From UBA1858 sp963976865 (GTDB lineage: Bacteria > Pseudomonadota > Gammaproteobacteria > UBA4575), in contig CAXBLY010000009.1 in assembly GCA_963976865.1 (NCBI GenBank), positions 1 through 64,000 on the forward strand: 64,000 bases of DNA, written 5' to 3'. Below the pieces are notes generated by a model. It was given only the letters and a program-made list of their open reading frames with translations, made no database searches and was not told the DNA's origin. The stretch's first letter is position 1. The number at the start of each line of letters is the position of its first letter. The position numbers and the translations under genes were made by a program. Shown here one piece after another: positions 26,568 through 35,977 of this stretch.

Positions 26568-26593
26568 GGCCACCTCACATAAGTGAGGTGGCC
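26568..26593 (-). terminator. Perfect 11-bp hairpin after acnA
   Basis: GGCCACCTCAC and GTGAGGTGGCC enclose the loop TTAT, followed on the minus strand by TTTGTT. It lies 31 bases past the acnA stop and just upstream of the EamA start. It may act as a terminator for acnA, a processing site, or a structure hiding the EamA ribosome site. The short T tail makes termination uncertain. Confidence 0.6.
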
Positions 26594-26624
26594 GCTTTGA
26601 GTGTTACGAGAATTGAAGGGTTGA

Positions 26625-29282
26625 TTAAGACGCCAGTTGACGCAATACGTAATGTAAAATACCGCCGTTCTGGTAATACTCAACTTCCTGAGGCGTATCA
26701 ATGCGAACCTTCGCATCAAAGCTAATGACTTTTCCGTCGTCTGCTGTGGCAGTTACTTTGACTGATTTCGCTGTACCGTTTTGCAGGCCGGTAATATCAA
26801 ACGTCTCGGTGCCTGTCAGGCCTAAAGATTCCGCATTCTCACCCTCTTTAAACTGCAAAGGCAGAATACCCATGCCGACTAAATTGGATCGGTGAATGCG
26901 CTCATAGCTTTCAGTGATAACCGCTTTAACGCCTTGTAAACGTGGTCCCTTGGCTGCCCAGTCACGTGACGAACCTGAACCATATTCCTTACCCGCGATA
27001 ACAATGGTCGCCACCCCTTCAGATTTGTACTTCATGGCTGCATCAAAGATAGACATTTCAGTACCACTTGGTAAGTGACGTGTCACACCGCCTTCAGTGC
27101 CCGGTGCAATCTTGTTGCGCAGGCGAATGTTGGCGAATGTGCCGCGCATCATGACTTCGTGATTACCTCGGCGTGATCCGTAAGAGTTGAAGTCCGCAGG
27201 TTTAACACCTCTCTCCTGAAGGTATTTGCCAGCAGGGCTGTCAGCTTTGATCGCACCGGCAGGGGAAATGTGGTCAGTGGTCACTGAGTCACCAAGATAA
27301 GCCAGTGCACGTGCACCATGGATATCAGAGATATCATCAATTTTTGCAGTCATGCCTTCGAAATAAGGCGGATTGGCAACATAGGTTGAGTCATCCCATC
27401 CATACAACTGGCTTTCCGCTACATCCAGATTTGCCCAGTTGGCATCACCTGCAAATAAATCCGCGTAAGACTTTGTAAACTGATCGACTGTTAAGTACTT
27501 ACTGACAGTGTCGGTAACTTCTTTCTGTGTTGGCCAGATATCTTTGAGGAATATTTCTTTACCATCTTCAGTTGTGGTTAATGGCTCGTTATACACGTCT
27601 ATATCCATTCGACCAGCAATCGCATAAGCGACAACCAGCGGCGGAGATGCTAAATAGTTCATGCGTACATCTGCGTGAACGCGTCCTTCAAAGTTCCTGT
27701 TACCAGACAATACTGAGACAGCCGTTAAGTCATTGGCATGGATCGCTTTTGACACAGGCTCTGGCAATGGGCCAGAGTTTCCAATACATGTTGTACAGCC
27801 ATAACCTACAACGTGAAAACCCAGTGTTTCCAAATCATCAAGCAGACCCGCATTTTTCAAATATTCCGTTACTACTAGCGAACCCGGAGCCAGAGAAGTT
27901 TTCACCCATGGTTTCACTTTTGCACCAAGCGCTGCAGCTTTTTTAGCAACCAGGCCGGCTCCCAGCATTACACTTGGGTTGGAAGTGTTCGTGCAGGAAG
28001 TGATGGCACAAATCACTACAGAACCATCTTTCAGTTCAAATTTTTCGCCTTTGTATTCTACGGCTGCAGAGCCTTTTGATTTTGCATTTCGCTCTTTGGA
28101 AAGAGCAGCAAAGGCATCAAGGTACATTGTTTTAGAATCAGTGAGTGGTACCCGATCCTGAGGACGTTTGGGGCCAGCAAGACTGGGGACAACAGTGCTC
28201 ATATCCAGTGAAAGTGCTTCACTGTAATCAGTCTTAACTGAATCATCACGCCACATGCCCTGTGCTTTGGCATAGGCTTCGACGAGTGCGACCTGGTCAG
28301 CATCCCGGCCAGATAATTCCAGATAGTTGATGGTTTCCTGGTCGATAGGGAATATGCCACAAGTTGCACCATATTCCGGTGCCATGTTTGCAATGGTTGC
28401 TCGGTCTCCAAGAGGTAGCCCAGCCAGGCCGCTGCCATGAAACTCAACAAACTTGCCGACCACTCCATGTTGGCGAAGCATATCTACAATCGTTAGTACC
28501 AAATCGGTCGCGGTAGCTCCTTCAGCCAGTTGTCCTGTCAGTTCAAAGCCAACAACCTTTGGAATTAACATTGAGACTGGCTGGCCCAGCATGGATGCTT
28601 CTGCCTCAATTCCACCAACACCCCAGCCCAGAACACCTACGCCGTTAATCATGGTGGTATGTGAATCAGTTCCTACAACGGTGTCTGGATACGCCTGTGT
28701 AACACCATCCTTGTCATGTGCGAAGACAACACGTGCCAGATATTCAAGGTTGATCTGATGAACAATGCCGGTATCCGGTGGGACGACTTTGAAGTTTGAA
28801 AACGCTTTTTGTCCCCACTTCAGGAAGTTGTATCGCTCCTTATTGCGTGAGAATTCAAGATTGGCATTTAATCCCATTGCATTGGCAGAACCGTATTCAT
28901 CTACCTGTACAGAGTGGTCAATTACCAATTCTGCGGGTTGAAGCGGGTTGATCATGTCTGGATCACCGCCAAGGTTATTCATTGCATCACGCATGGCAGC
29001 CAGATCGACGACAGCAGGTACGCCGGTAAAATCCTGAAGCAATACGCGCGCCGGTCGGTAAGCTATCTCGGTGGATGGGTCAGCTTTGGCGTCCCAATTG
29101 ACAATCGCTTCAATATCTTTTTTCTCGACTGTTTTGCCATCTTCGTGGCGTAACAGATTCTCCAATAAAATTTTCATTGAGAAAGGCAGTCGTTCCGTGC
29201 CTTTAACGCGAGTAAGCTGAAAAATCTCATATTCTTTGCCATTTACGCTTAGCGTCGTTTTTGTATCAAAGCTATTGCTCAT
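26625..29282 (-). CDS. acnA: Aconitate hydratase A
   Basis: An 885-residue AcnA/IRP1-type aconitase that isomerises citrate and isocitrate through a 4Fe-4S cluster. The cluster ligands are visible in CAITSCTNTSNPSVM and GYGCTTCIGNSGPLPEP. The substrate-binding motif GTDSHTTMINGVGVLGWGVGG and the swivel-domain EYGSGSSRDWAAKG are intact. Length is close to E. coli AcnA. It is transcribed alone, with a 213-base gap to hflD upstream that shows no gene. A hairpin follows its stop. Confidence 0.97.
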   Translation of the reverse strand: MSNSFDTKTTLSVNGKEYEIFQLTRVKGTERLPFSMKILLENLLRHEDGKTVEKKDIEAIVNWDAKADPSTEIAYRPARVLLQDFTGVPAVVDLAAMRDAMNNLGGDPDMINPLQPAELVIDHSVQVDEYGSANAMGLNANLEFSRNKERYNFLKWGQKAFSNFKVVPPDTGIVHQINLEYLARVVFAHDKDGVTQAYPDTVVGTDSHTTMINGVGVLGWGVGGIEAEASMLGQPVSMLIPKVVGFELTGQLAEGATATDLVLTIVDMLRQHGVVGKFVEFHGSGLAGLPLGDRATIANMAPEYGATCGIFPIDQETINYLELSGRDADQVALVEAYAKAQGMWRDDSVKTDYSEALSLDMSTVVPSLAGPKRPQDRVPLTDSKTMYLDAFAALSKERNAKSKGSAAVEYKGEKFELKDGSVVICAITSCTNTSNPSVMLGAGLVAKKAAALGAKVKPWVKTSLAPGSLVVTEYLKNAGLLDDLETLGFHVVGYGCTTCIGNSGPLPEPVSKAIHANDLTAVSVLSGNRNFEGRVHADVRMNYLASPPLVVAYAIAGRMDIDVYNEPLTTTEDGKEIFLKDIWPTQKEVTDTVSKYLTVDQFTKSYADLFAGDANWANLDVAESQLYGWDDSTYVANPPYFEGMTAKIDDISDIHGARALAYLGDSVTTDHISPAGAIKADSPAGKYLQERGVKPADFNSYGSRRGNHEVMMRGTFANIRLRNKIAPGTEGGVTRHLPSGTEMSIFDAAMKYKSEGVATIVIAGKEYGSGSSRDWAAKGPRLQGVKAVITESYERIHRSNLVGMGILPLQFKEGENAESLGLTGTETFDITGLQNGTAKSVKVTATADDGKVISFDAKVRIDTPQEVEYYQNGGILHYVLRQLAS

Positions 29283-29495
29283 GAAAGTTCCTTATGTAGG
29301 TGAAAATTAATATGTTCTTAAAGTACAGGATATTGAAAAACAAACGTTGAGGGCGCTGGTCGAGAGTTGCTGGTGTGCTCGATATTTGAGCAGTATGACG
29401 TGACTCCTCTGATTAGTTTGCCTCGAAATGTTTTTCAGTATTCAGTTCGGGCGCGCGATTATCTCGCATTTTTGTCTCTGACGGTAGGGTTGAAT

Positions 29496-30113
29496 CTAAT
29501 CTAGCATCTGATTGATGGTATTTAGGTACTTGGATTTGCCAAGCAGCAGATTTAACTGGCTGCCGCCTGCCTGATACCAGAGCAGTGCTGAGCGAATGCC
29601 AGCAAACAGCATTGCACGAATGGTGGCTGCATTGGCGTCAGACTGTAAAATCTTTGGGTCGCCGTAGACAATTACTCGTGGAGTCAGTGGACTTATTGCG
29701 TTCTGATATAACTGGGCAATACGTTCTATTATGTAGTCTCGCTGATCCTGCAGGTTGCCTGCGGCTTCGTCCAGCAAGCTAAGAGTTGTTCCAATTTGCT
29801 TTCCTAACTCACTGTTATTGTTTATATTCTTGGATAAAACCATAAGGCTTACCATGTAACGGGCACGTTCCAGTGCCTGTTTGTCCTGTTTTTGGGTAAA
29901 ACTGGCGCGAAGGGCGGTTAGTCCTGCTCGAAGGTTGTCAATTGAGCCAAACACATCGGTGTACGTATCAGGATTTCTTACGAATAGACTGCTTAGACAA
30001 ATATCAATCTGACTGTAATCATAGTTGGCATCCCAGGCTATCTGCTGAACCTGAGACAATGCCTGATGCATTCCTGCGAGTGCGATGGTCCTGTTTGTAT
30101 ATTCTGCTGTCAT
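29496..30113 (-). CDS. hflD: High-frequency lysogenization protein HflD homologue
   Basis: A 205-residue all-helical HflD family protein. Landmarks are IALAGMHQALSQVQQIA at the start, LRAGLTALR in the middle and the GIRSALLWYQAGGSQLNLLLGKSKYL end. In E. coli HflD lies at the membrane and binds lambda CII; its normal cellular function is unclear. It starts three bases after mnmA ends, as in most gammaproteobacteria, so it belongs to the nudJ-mnmA-hflD transcript. Confidence 0.95.
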   Translation of the reverse strand: MTAEYTNRTIALAGMHQALSQVQQIAWDANYDYSQIDICLSSLFVRNPDTYTDVFGSIDNLRAGLTALRASFTQKQDKQALERARYMVSLMVLSKNINNNSELGKQIGTTLSLLDEAAGNLQDQRDYIIERIAQLYQNAISPLTPRVIVYGDPKILQSDANAATIRAMLFAGIRSALLWYQAGGSQLNLLLGKSKYLNTINQMLD

Positions 30114-30116
30114 AAT

Positions 30117-31205
30117 TTAATCAATGCGGTGGCTGATAATGCCTCCACCCAGGCAATGTTCATGGTCATATAGCACGGCATATTGGCCAGGTGTCACGGC
30201 ACGTTGTGGCTGATCAAAGTTGAGTTGCCACTGACCGTTATCCAGTTCCACAGCCCGGCAGTCCTGATGGTGTTGACGATAGCGTATTTTAGCCTGAACT
30301 GGATAAATCTGTTCATGATGAGCGTGATCGATCCAGTGCATTTTCTCAATAATTAAACTGTTGTTGAACAGCGCTGGATGATCAGATCCCTGGGCAACAA
30401 TTAACTGATTTGTGTCCAGACATTTATCAACCACATACCATGGTTGTTCGCTTGCCGTTGCAATGCCACCAATGCCCAGGCCCTGGCGTTGGCCAATTGT
30501 AAAGAAGGTTGTACCCTGGTGCTCTCCTAATATATTACCTTCAGTATCAACTATATCACCTTGATTATTATCAATATACTGGTTTAGAAAATCACGAAAT
30601 TTACGCTCTCCTATAAAGCAGATACCGGTGCTGTCTTTCTTGTCGTGAATATGTAAATTCAGTTCCCCGGCAAGTTGACGCACCTGGTGTTTATTCATTT
30701 TACCAAGAGGGAATAGTGACTGGCTCAGTTGCTTTTGATTGAGACCATGTAAAAAATAGCTTTGATCTTTATTGCTATCAGAGGCTGTGATTAGCCTGTA
30801 GTGGTCACCAGAGTGTTCACATCTGGCATAGTGTCCAGTAGCAATTTTTTCAGCACCCAGTTCGGTGGCAAAGTCTAAAAATGCTTTGAATTTGATTTCT
30901 GTATTACACAGGATATCCGGGTTGGGTGTGCGTCCTGCTTTATGTTCGGCCAGAAAATATTCAAATACCCAGTCCCAGTATTCAGAAGAGAAATTAACGG
31001 TACGTAAAGGAATATTCAGCTTTTCACAGACTTTTTCCGCATCTTCCAGGTCCTGGGAAGCTGAACAATAGCTCTCGGAGTCATCTTCCTCCCAGTTTTT
31101 CATAAAGATTGCATCGACTTTATGGCCATCAGATTTTAGCAGGTGCGCAGCAATAGCAGAGTCGACACCGCCAGATAATCCAACAACAATATGCTTGTAT
31201 GACAT
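30117..31205 (-). CDS. mnmA: tRNA-specific 2-thiouridylase
   Basis: A 362-residue enzyme that thiolates U34 of tRNAs for Lys, Glu and Gln. The PP-loop is VVGLSGGVDSAIAAHLL, and the catalytic cysteines are in NPDILCNTEIKF and STGICFIGERKF. The start MSYKHIVVGLSGG at 31205 was chosen because the family begins there; the frame extends 32 codons further upstream without similarity or a good ribosome site. Sulfur arrives through the IscS/Tus relay, not encoded here. Confidence 0.97.
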   Translation of the reverse strand: MSYKHIVVGLSGGVDSAIAAHLLKSDGHKVDAIFMKNWEEDDSESYCSASQDLEDAEKVCEKLNIPLRTVNFSSEYWDWVFEYFLAEHKAGRTPNPDILCNTEIKFKAFLDFATELGAEKIATGHYARCEHSGDHYRLITASDSNKDQSYFLHGLNQKQLSQSLFPLGKMNKHQVRQLAGELNLHIHDKKDSTGICFIGERKFRDFLNQYIDNNQGDIVDTEGNILGEHQGTTFFTIGQRQGLGIGGIATASEQPWYVVDKCLDTNQLIVAQGSDHPALFNNSLIIEKMHWIDHAHHEQIYPVQAKIRYRQHHQDCRAVELDNGQWQLNFDQPQRAVTPGQYAVLYDHEHCLGGGIISHRID

Positions 31206-31336
31206 ATAGTTACAATGTATATATAAAGTTAATTTTAGGGGAAGTGCTTGCGAAAATATTCGCTGCCTGGCAGCGGTTGGGTTGCTATGTGCCTGTTCCA
31301 ATAGCCAGACATGCTATCAGTTATTCTGTAAACAGC

Positions 31337-31795
31337 TTACCAAGTTTCTATGATATCGCTCAACATGGATAAATCACAGCGACGGCCGCTCTCGTAGTCG
31401 TCAATACTCTGAAGTACCATCGCACTGCGGCGTTCGATTTCAGGTAACGCTGCAATTTCTTCCCGTGTCATCCATAAAGCTTCCAGGATACCATCGTCCA
31501 GTGGCTGTTCCGGAAAGTGTTTTCCAGCACGGCCGGAAAATGTGATTCGCAAGTACACCTCGGGTTTTTCAGGATGTTTCCAGCGGTAAATGCCGGTGAA
31601 TGAATCCGGAATAAACTCCCAGGCAGTCTCTTCAAGTGTTTCCCGAATGGCGGCGTCTTCGAGCGTTTCGTCAATTTCCCAGTGCCCGGCAGGCTGGTTG
31701 TACACCTCAAGTCCATTGGCCATTTCCCTGACCATCAGGTATTTGCCATCACGCTCGATTACTGACGCTACTGTTATGTGAGATGTCAAACGCAT
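31337..31795 (-). CDS. nudJ: Nudix phosphatase NudJ
   Basis: A 152-residue Nudix enzyme with the box GHWEIDETLEDAAIRETLEE and the NudJ-type opening TSHITVASVIERDGKYLMV. E. coli NudJ dephosphorylates nucleoside di- and triphosphates and HMP-pyrophosphate. Its place upstream of mnmA and hflD matches the conserved gammaproteobacterial order. The 131-base gap to mnmA holds no gene and could carry an additional promoter. Confidence 0.92.
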   Translation of the reverse strand: MRLTSHITVASVIERDGKYLMVREMANGLEVYNQPAGHWEIDETLEDAAIRETLEETAWEFIPDSFTGIYRWKHPEKPEVYLRITFSGRAGKHFPEQPLDDGILEALWMTREEIAALPEIERRSAMVLQSIDDYESGRRCDLSMLSDIIETW

Positions 31796-31901
31796 ATATA
31801 TATTTAATATTCAGTAAGTTATATTTATAATATAATGTCAATTATAAGCTAAGTCCGGTATGGAATCTGAAACGGGCAAGGTCATCTCATCGATTATTTA
31901 A

Positions 31902-31968
31902 TTAAGACAATTCACTGTAATACTTGTCTTAAGGAATATTCGATTCTTGATAATAAGAATCCTATAAT
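31902..31968 (+). promoter_or_regulatory. clpS upstream region with two dyads and a -10
   Basis: TTAAGACAA (31902-31910) and TTGTCTTAA (31924-31932) form a perfect 9-bp inverted repeat with a 13-base spacer. A second perfect dyad, GATTCTT-6-AAGAATC (31942-31961), directly precedes a consensus TATAAT at 31963-31968. The -35 is weak. This arrangement suggests a regulated promoter for clpS-clpA. The binding protein is unknown. Confidence 0.5.
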
Positions 31969-32002
31969 ATGTTTAACTTAAAAGTAACAGTGCGCTATTA
32001 GT

Positions 32003-32326
32003 ATGTCGAGTGACAACCAATATCAAAATGATGATGGATTAGCGGTCGAAGAAGATCGTCCTAAGGTCAAACAGCCGCCCATGTATAAGGTAGTGTTGTT
32101 AAATGATGATTACACTCCTATGGAGTTTGTCGTCCATATACTGGAAAGCTTTTTCAATATGGGACGTGAGCAGGCGACCAGGGTTATGCTGAACGTGCAC
32201 TCGCATGGAAAGGGTGTATGCGGTGTCTTCACACGTGAGGTATCTGAAACTAAAGTGTCCCAGGTAAATGAGTACGCACGTTTAAATAATCACCCTCTGC
32301 TATGTGATATGGAAGTAGCTGAGTAA
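32003..32326 (+). CDS. clpS: ClpS adaptor protein
   Basis: A 107-residue ClpS that hands N-degron substrates to ClpAP. The core PPMYKVVLLNDDYTPMEFVV with the hydrophobic-residue pocket, the HSHGKGVCGVFTREVSE segment and a flexible acidic N-terminus are all present. It is followed after 23 bases by clpA, the usual arrangement, so adaptor and unfoldase are made together. Confidence 0.97.
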   Translation: MSSDNQYQNDDGLAVEEDRPKVKQPPMYKVVLLNDDYTPMEFVVHILESFFNMGREQATRVMLNVHSHGKGVCGVFTREVSETKVSQVNEYARLNNHPLLCDMEVAE

Positions 32327-32349
32327 TCAAGAAGCGGAATTAACAAAAA

Positions 32350-34605
32350 ATGTTATCTAAAGATCTAGAAGCAAGCCTGAACCTGGCATTCAAAGACGCC
32401 AGAGAAAAGCGGCATGAATTCATGACGGTAGAGCATCTGTTGCTTGCCTTGACAGATAACCACTCTGCTGCTGAAATTTTGCGCGCATGCGGTGCCAACA
32501 TTGAGACGCTGACATCCGAGCTGAATGTGTTTATTGATGAAAACACACCTTTGCTAAACGAAGATGAAGAGCGCGATACGACACCCACACTGGGCTTTCA
32601 GCGCGTGCTGCAACGAGCTGTATTTCACGTGCAATCATCTGGCAAGAAAGAGGTCACTGGTGCGAATGTGCTCGTGGCTATTTATGGCGAGCAAGAGTCA
32701 CATGCGGTGTTTCTGTTAACAAAAAATGATGTGGCACGTTTAGATGTGCTCAATTTCATTTCGCATGGCATTTCAAAAGTTTCTGAAGAAGAAGGTGGAG
32801 AGATTCCGCAGGAAATGGATCCTGATGGTGATTACCAGGAGCAGGAAGCAAAGCCACTAGAAAAATATGCAACGAATCTGAACGCATTGGCTGCAGCAGG
32901 CAAGATTGATCCACTGATTGGACGCGCACATGAAATTGAGCGCACGATGCAGATTTTATGTCGTCGCAGAAAAAATAATCCTTTGCTGGTGGGCGAAGCA
33001 GGCGTGGGTAAAACGGCAATTGCTGAAGGTCTCGCCAAAAAAATTGTTGATGGTGATGTGCCAGAAGTCCTTAAAGAGAGTGTTATCTATTCACTCGATC
33101 TGGGAGGACTTGTAGCTGGAACAAAATATCGTGGAGATTTCGAGAAGCGCCTGAAAGGTGTGCTGAAGCAGCTTTCCTCTGAAGAAGGCGCTATTTTATT
33201 TATTGATGAAATACATACTATTATTGGTGCAGGCGCAGCATCGGGTGGTGTTATGGATGCGTCTAATCTTATCAAGCCGCAACTTGCGACGTCTGAGTTG
33301 AAATGCATTGGTTCCACGACGTACCAGGAGTATCGAGGTATATTTGAAAAAGATCGTGCGCTGGCAAGACGTTTCCAGAAGATTGAAGTGTCAGAGCCAT
33401 CTGTGGATGAAACCTTCCAGATTTTAAAAGGAATTCGTACCCAGTTTGAAGGTCACCATAAAGTTAAATACACAGACAAAGCCCTGAGGGCTGCAGCAGA
33501 GCTCTCCGAACGATATATATCGGATCGTTTCCTTCCGGATAAAGCTATTGACGTGATTGACGAGGCTGGTGCAGCCGTGACATTAAAGTCGGCAACCTCA
33601 CGCAAAAAATCAATTACAGTTAAAGATGTAGAAGGCATTATTGCAAAGATTGCACGTATTCCTTCCAAAAATGTATCGCACAGTGATACGGAGTTGCTGA
33701 AGAACCTGGAACGTAATCTGAAGTTGGTTGTGTATGGGCAGGATCAGGCAATTACTACGCTTGCGACTTCAATAAAAATGTCTCGTTCTGGTCTGGGCGA
33801 TGATGAAAAACCGATTGGTTCGTTCTTGTTTTCGGGCCCAACCGGTGTGGGTAAAACCGAAGTCACACGTCAGTTAGCAACAGCGCTCGGTATTGAGCTG
33901 GTACGATTTGATATGTCTGAGTATATGGAACGGCATACTGTCTCAAGACTTATCGGTGCGCCGCCAGGCTATGTTGGTTTCGATCAGGGTGGTTTATTAA
34001 CCGATGCAATTTTGAAAGCACCCCACAGCGTGCTGCTGCTGGATGAAATTGAGAAGGCGCATCCGGATGTGTTTAACCTGTTATTGCAGGTAATGGATCA
34101 TGGAACGCTAACGGATGCCAATGGGCGCCAGGTAGATTTCCGGAATGTAATTCTAGTCATGACTACCAATGCCGGAGCACAGGAAATTAGTCGTTCAACA
34201 GTAGGGTTTACAAGCCAGGATCATTCCAGCGATGGCATGGAAATAATCAAACGTATGTTCACGCCAGAGTTTCGGAATCGACTGGATGCGATTATCCAGT
34301 TTCAAGGACTGGATAAATCGACTATTGGTAGCGTGGTGGATAAGTTTATTGCCCAGCTTGAGAGCCAGTTGAGTGATAAAAAAGTTGAGCTTATTGTCGA
34401 TGAAGATGCGCGTTTATGGATTGGCGATGAAGGCTACGATCCACTAATGGGAGCACGGCCAATGTCACGTGTATTGCAGGAACATATTAAACGCCCACTC
34501 TCTGAAGAAATCCTGTTTGGGGATTTAGCAAAAGGTGGAACTGTAAGAGTGTCGGTGCAAGAGGGTAAATTGCACCTGGAAATTTCAGATGAGCATCAAA
34601 ATTGA
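32350..34605 (+). CDS. clpA: ATP-dependent protease subunit ClpA
   Basis: A 751-residue AAA+ unfoldase that feeds proteins to ClpP. It has the N-terminal double Clp repeat (ClpS-binding), a first ATPase with Walker A GEAGVGKTAIAEG and a second with GPTGVGKTEVTRQ and Walker B VLLLDEIEKAHPDVFN. Length matches E. coli ClpA, and the ClpB-type middle coiled coil is absent. clpP is not in this window. It converges with infA with a five-base gap. Confidence 0.97.
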   Translation: MLSKDLEASLNLAFKDAREKRHEFMTVEHLLLALTDNHSAAEILRACGANIETLTSELNVFIDENTPLLNEDEERDTTPTLGFQRVLQRAVFHVQSSGKKEVTGANVLVAIYGEQESHAVFLLTKNDVARLDVLNFISHGISKVSEEEGGEIPQEMDPDGDYQEQEAKPLEKYATNLNALAAAGKIDPLIGRAHEIERTMQILCRRRKNNPLLVGEAGVGKTAIAEGLAKKIVDGDVPEVLKESVIYSLDLGGLVAGTKYRGDFEKRLKGVLKQLSSEEGAILFIDEIHTIIGAGAASGGVMDASNLIKPQLATSELKCIGSTTYQEYRGIFEKDRALARRFQKIEVSEPSVDETFQILKGIRTQFEGHHKVKYTDKALRAAAELSERYISDRFLPDKAIDVIDEAGAAVTLKSATSRKKSITVKDVEGIIAKIARIPSKNVSHSDTELLKNLERNLKLVVYGQDQAITTLATSIKMSRSGLGDDEKPIGSFLFSGPTGVGKTEVTRQLATALGIELVRFDMSEYMERHTVSRLIGAPPGYVGFDQGGLLTDAILKAPHSVLLLDEIEKAHPDVFNLLLQVMDHGTLTDANGRQVDFRNVILVMTTNAGAQEISRSTVGFTSQDHSSDGMEIIKRMFTPEFRNRLDAIIQFQGLDKSTIGSVVDKFIAQLESQLSDKKVELIVDEDARLWIGDEGYDPLMGARPMSRVLQEHIKRPLSEEILFGDLAKGGTVRVSVQEGKLHLEISDEHQN

Positions 34606-34610
34606 TGCAT

Positions 34611-34829
34611 TTATCGTGCGCGATAAGTAATACGACCTTTGCTCAAGTCATACGGCGTAAGTTCTACAGTGACTTTATCGCCAGTTAATATACGAATATA
34701 ATTTTTTCGCATTCTTCCAGAAATATGTGCAGTGACGACATGCCCGTTTTCCAGCTCGACTCGAAACATAGTATTCGGTAGAGTTTCAGTAACGGTGCCT
34801 TCCATCTCAATGTGATCTTCTTTTGCCAT
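34611..34829 (-). CDS. infA: Translation initiation factor IF-1
   Basis: A 72-residue OB-fold protein with the near-invariant pattern MAKEDHIEMEGTV, LPNTMFRVELENGH and RMRKNYIRILTGDKVTVELTPYD. It binds the ribosomal A site during initiation. The ATG at 34829, which gives the standard length, was preferred over an upstream start adding four residues. Its location beside clpA is conserved in many gammaproteobacteria. Confidence 0.98.
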   Translation of the reverse strand: MAKEDHIEMEGTVTETLPNTMFRVELENGHVVTAHISGRMRKNYIRILTGDKVTVELTPYDLSKGRITYRAR

Positions 34830-35036
34830 GCATCTCCTCATATAGTGTTGTGGTGAGGCGTCATTATCGTTATCTAATCAGGTAAAACAAGGTTTTTCTG
34901 GTGACTAAGTGAGAAAATGCTGTTTTTTAACCAAATAAAAGCTGGATAAGTGCTTAAAACACCAAACTTGCAGGTTGTGGGCGGGTTGCAGCGCTAATTA
35001 AAAATATACTATCAATACAAACATAGAGAAAAAAAT

Positions 35037-35975
35037 ATGGAATTTGCCTTCGTTTTTCCTGGCCAGGGATCGCAATCAGTTGGAATGGTTTCAGAACTCT
35101 CTGAAAGTTTTTCAGCAGTCAGGGAGTGTTTTCAGGAAGCATCTGATGCCATCAACGTAGACTTGTGGAAAATGGTTCAGCAAGGGCCAGATGACGATCT
35201 GAATCAAACAAAAAATACACAACCAGCAATGCTGGCAGCCAGTTATGCCATATCAAAAATCTGGTCAAACTCGACTGATCGCAATGCAACCATTATGGCG
35301 GGACATAGTTTTGGTGAAATATCGGCCTTCACCTGCGCAGGCGCGATGGCATTTCGCGATGCCATTATACTTGCACGTCGCCGCGGCGAATTCATGCAAA
35401 ATGCGGTTGCAGCCGGTACAGGTGCAATGGCTGCAATATTAGGCATGGAAGATCAGGCGCTGGAAGAATTATGCCGATCAACCAGTACCCCAACTTCGGT
35501 AGTGGAAGCGGTTAATTATAATGCACCTGGCCAGGTTGTAGTGGCAGGACACATCGACGCTGTAGAAAAATTAATTGATCTGGCTAAAGAGCAGGGTGCA
35601 AAACGTGCGTTGAAGCTTCCCGTCTCGGTGCCAGCACATTCAAGCCTGATGAAACCTGCTGCTGAAAAATTTGCCACGGCACTAGCGGAGGTTGATTTTA
35701 ATGTGCCGAGCGTGTCTATTATTCAAAATGCTACATTGGCTTCTCCCCAAAATACAGAGGAGTTGAAATCAGCGCTGCAGGCTCAGTTACACTCACCTGT
35801 ACGTTGGGTTGATACTATTGCCGCAATAAGAAACGCCGGTGCAGAATGCATAATTGAGATCGGCCCAGGGAAGGTGCTTTCCGGGTTACACAAACGCATC
35901 GATAAGTCGCTTGCGTCTGTGTGCGTCTGTGATAATCAGTCACTTGAAATGGCATTAAAAACAATCGAGGGATAG
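35037..35975 (+). CDS. fabD: Malonyl-CoA:ACP transacylase
   Basis: A 312-residue FabD that loads malonyl groups on acyl carrier protein. It has FVFPGQGSQSVGM at the start, the nucleophilic Ser in GHSFGEISAF (GHSxG) and the catalytic His in PVSVPAHSSLMKPA. It opens the fatty-acid operon. plsX and fabH, which usually precede it, are absent; the 195 bases upstream hold no gene and presumably the promoter. Confidence 0.97.
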   Translation: MEFAFVFPGQGSQSVGMVSELSESFSAVRECFQEASDAINVDLWKMVQQGPDDDLNQTKNTQPAMLAASYAISKIWSNSTDRNATIMAGHSFGEISAFTCAGAMAFRDAIILARRRGEFMQNAVAAGTGAMAAILGMEDQALEELCRSTSTPTSVVEAVNYNAPGQVVVAGHIDAVEKLIDLAKEQGAKRALKLPVSVPAHSSLMKPAAEKFATALAEVDFNVPSVSIIQNATLASPQNTEELKSALQAQLHSPVRWVDTIAAIRNAGAECIIEIGPGKVLSGLHKRIDKSLASVCVCDNQSLEMALKTIEG

Positions 35976-35977
35976 CG

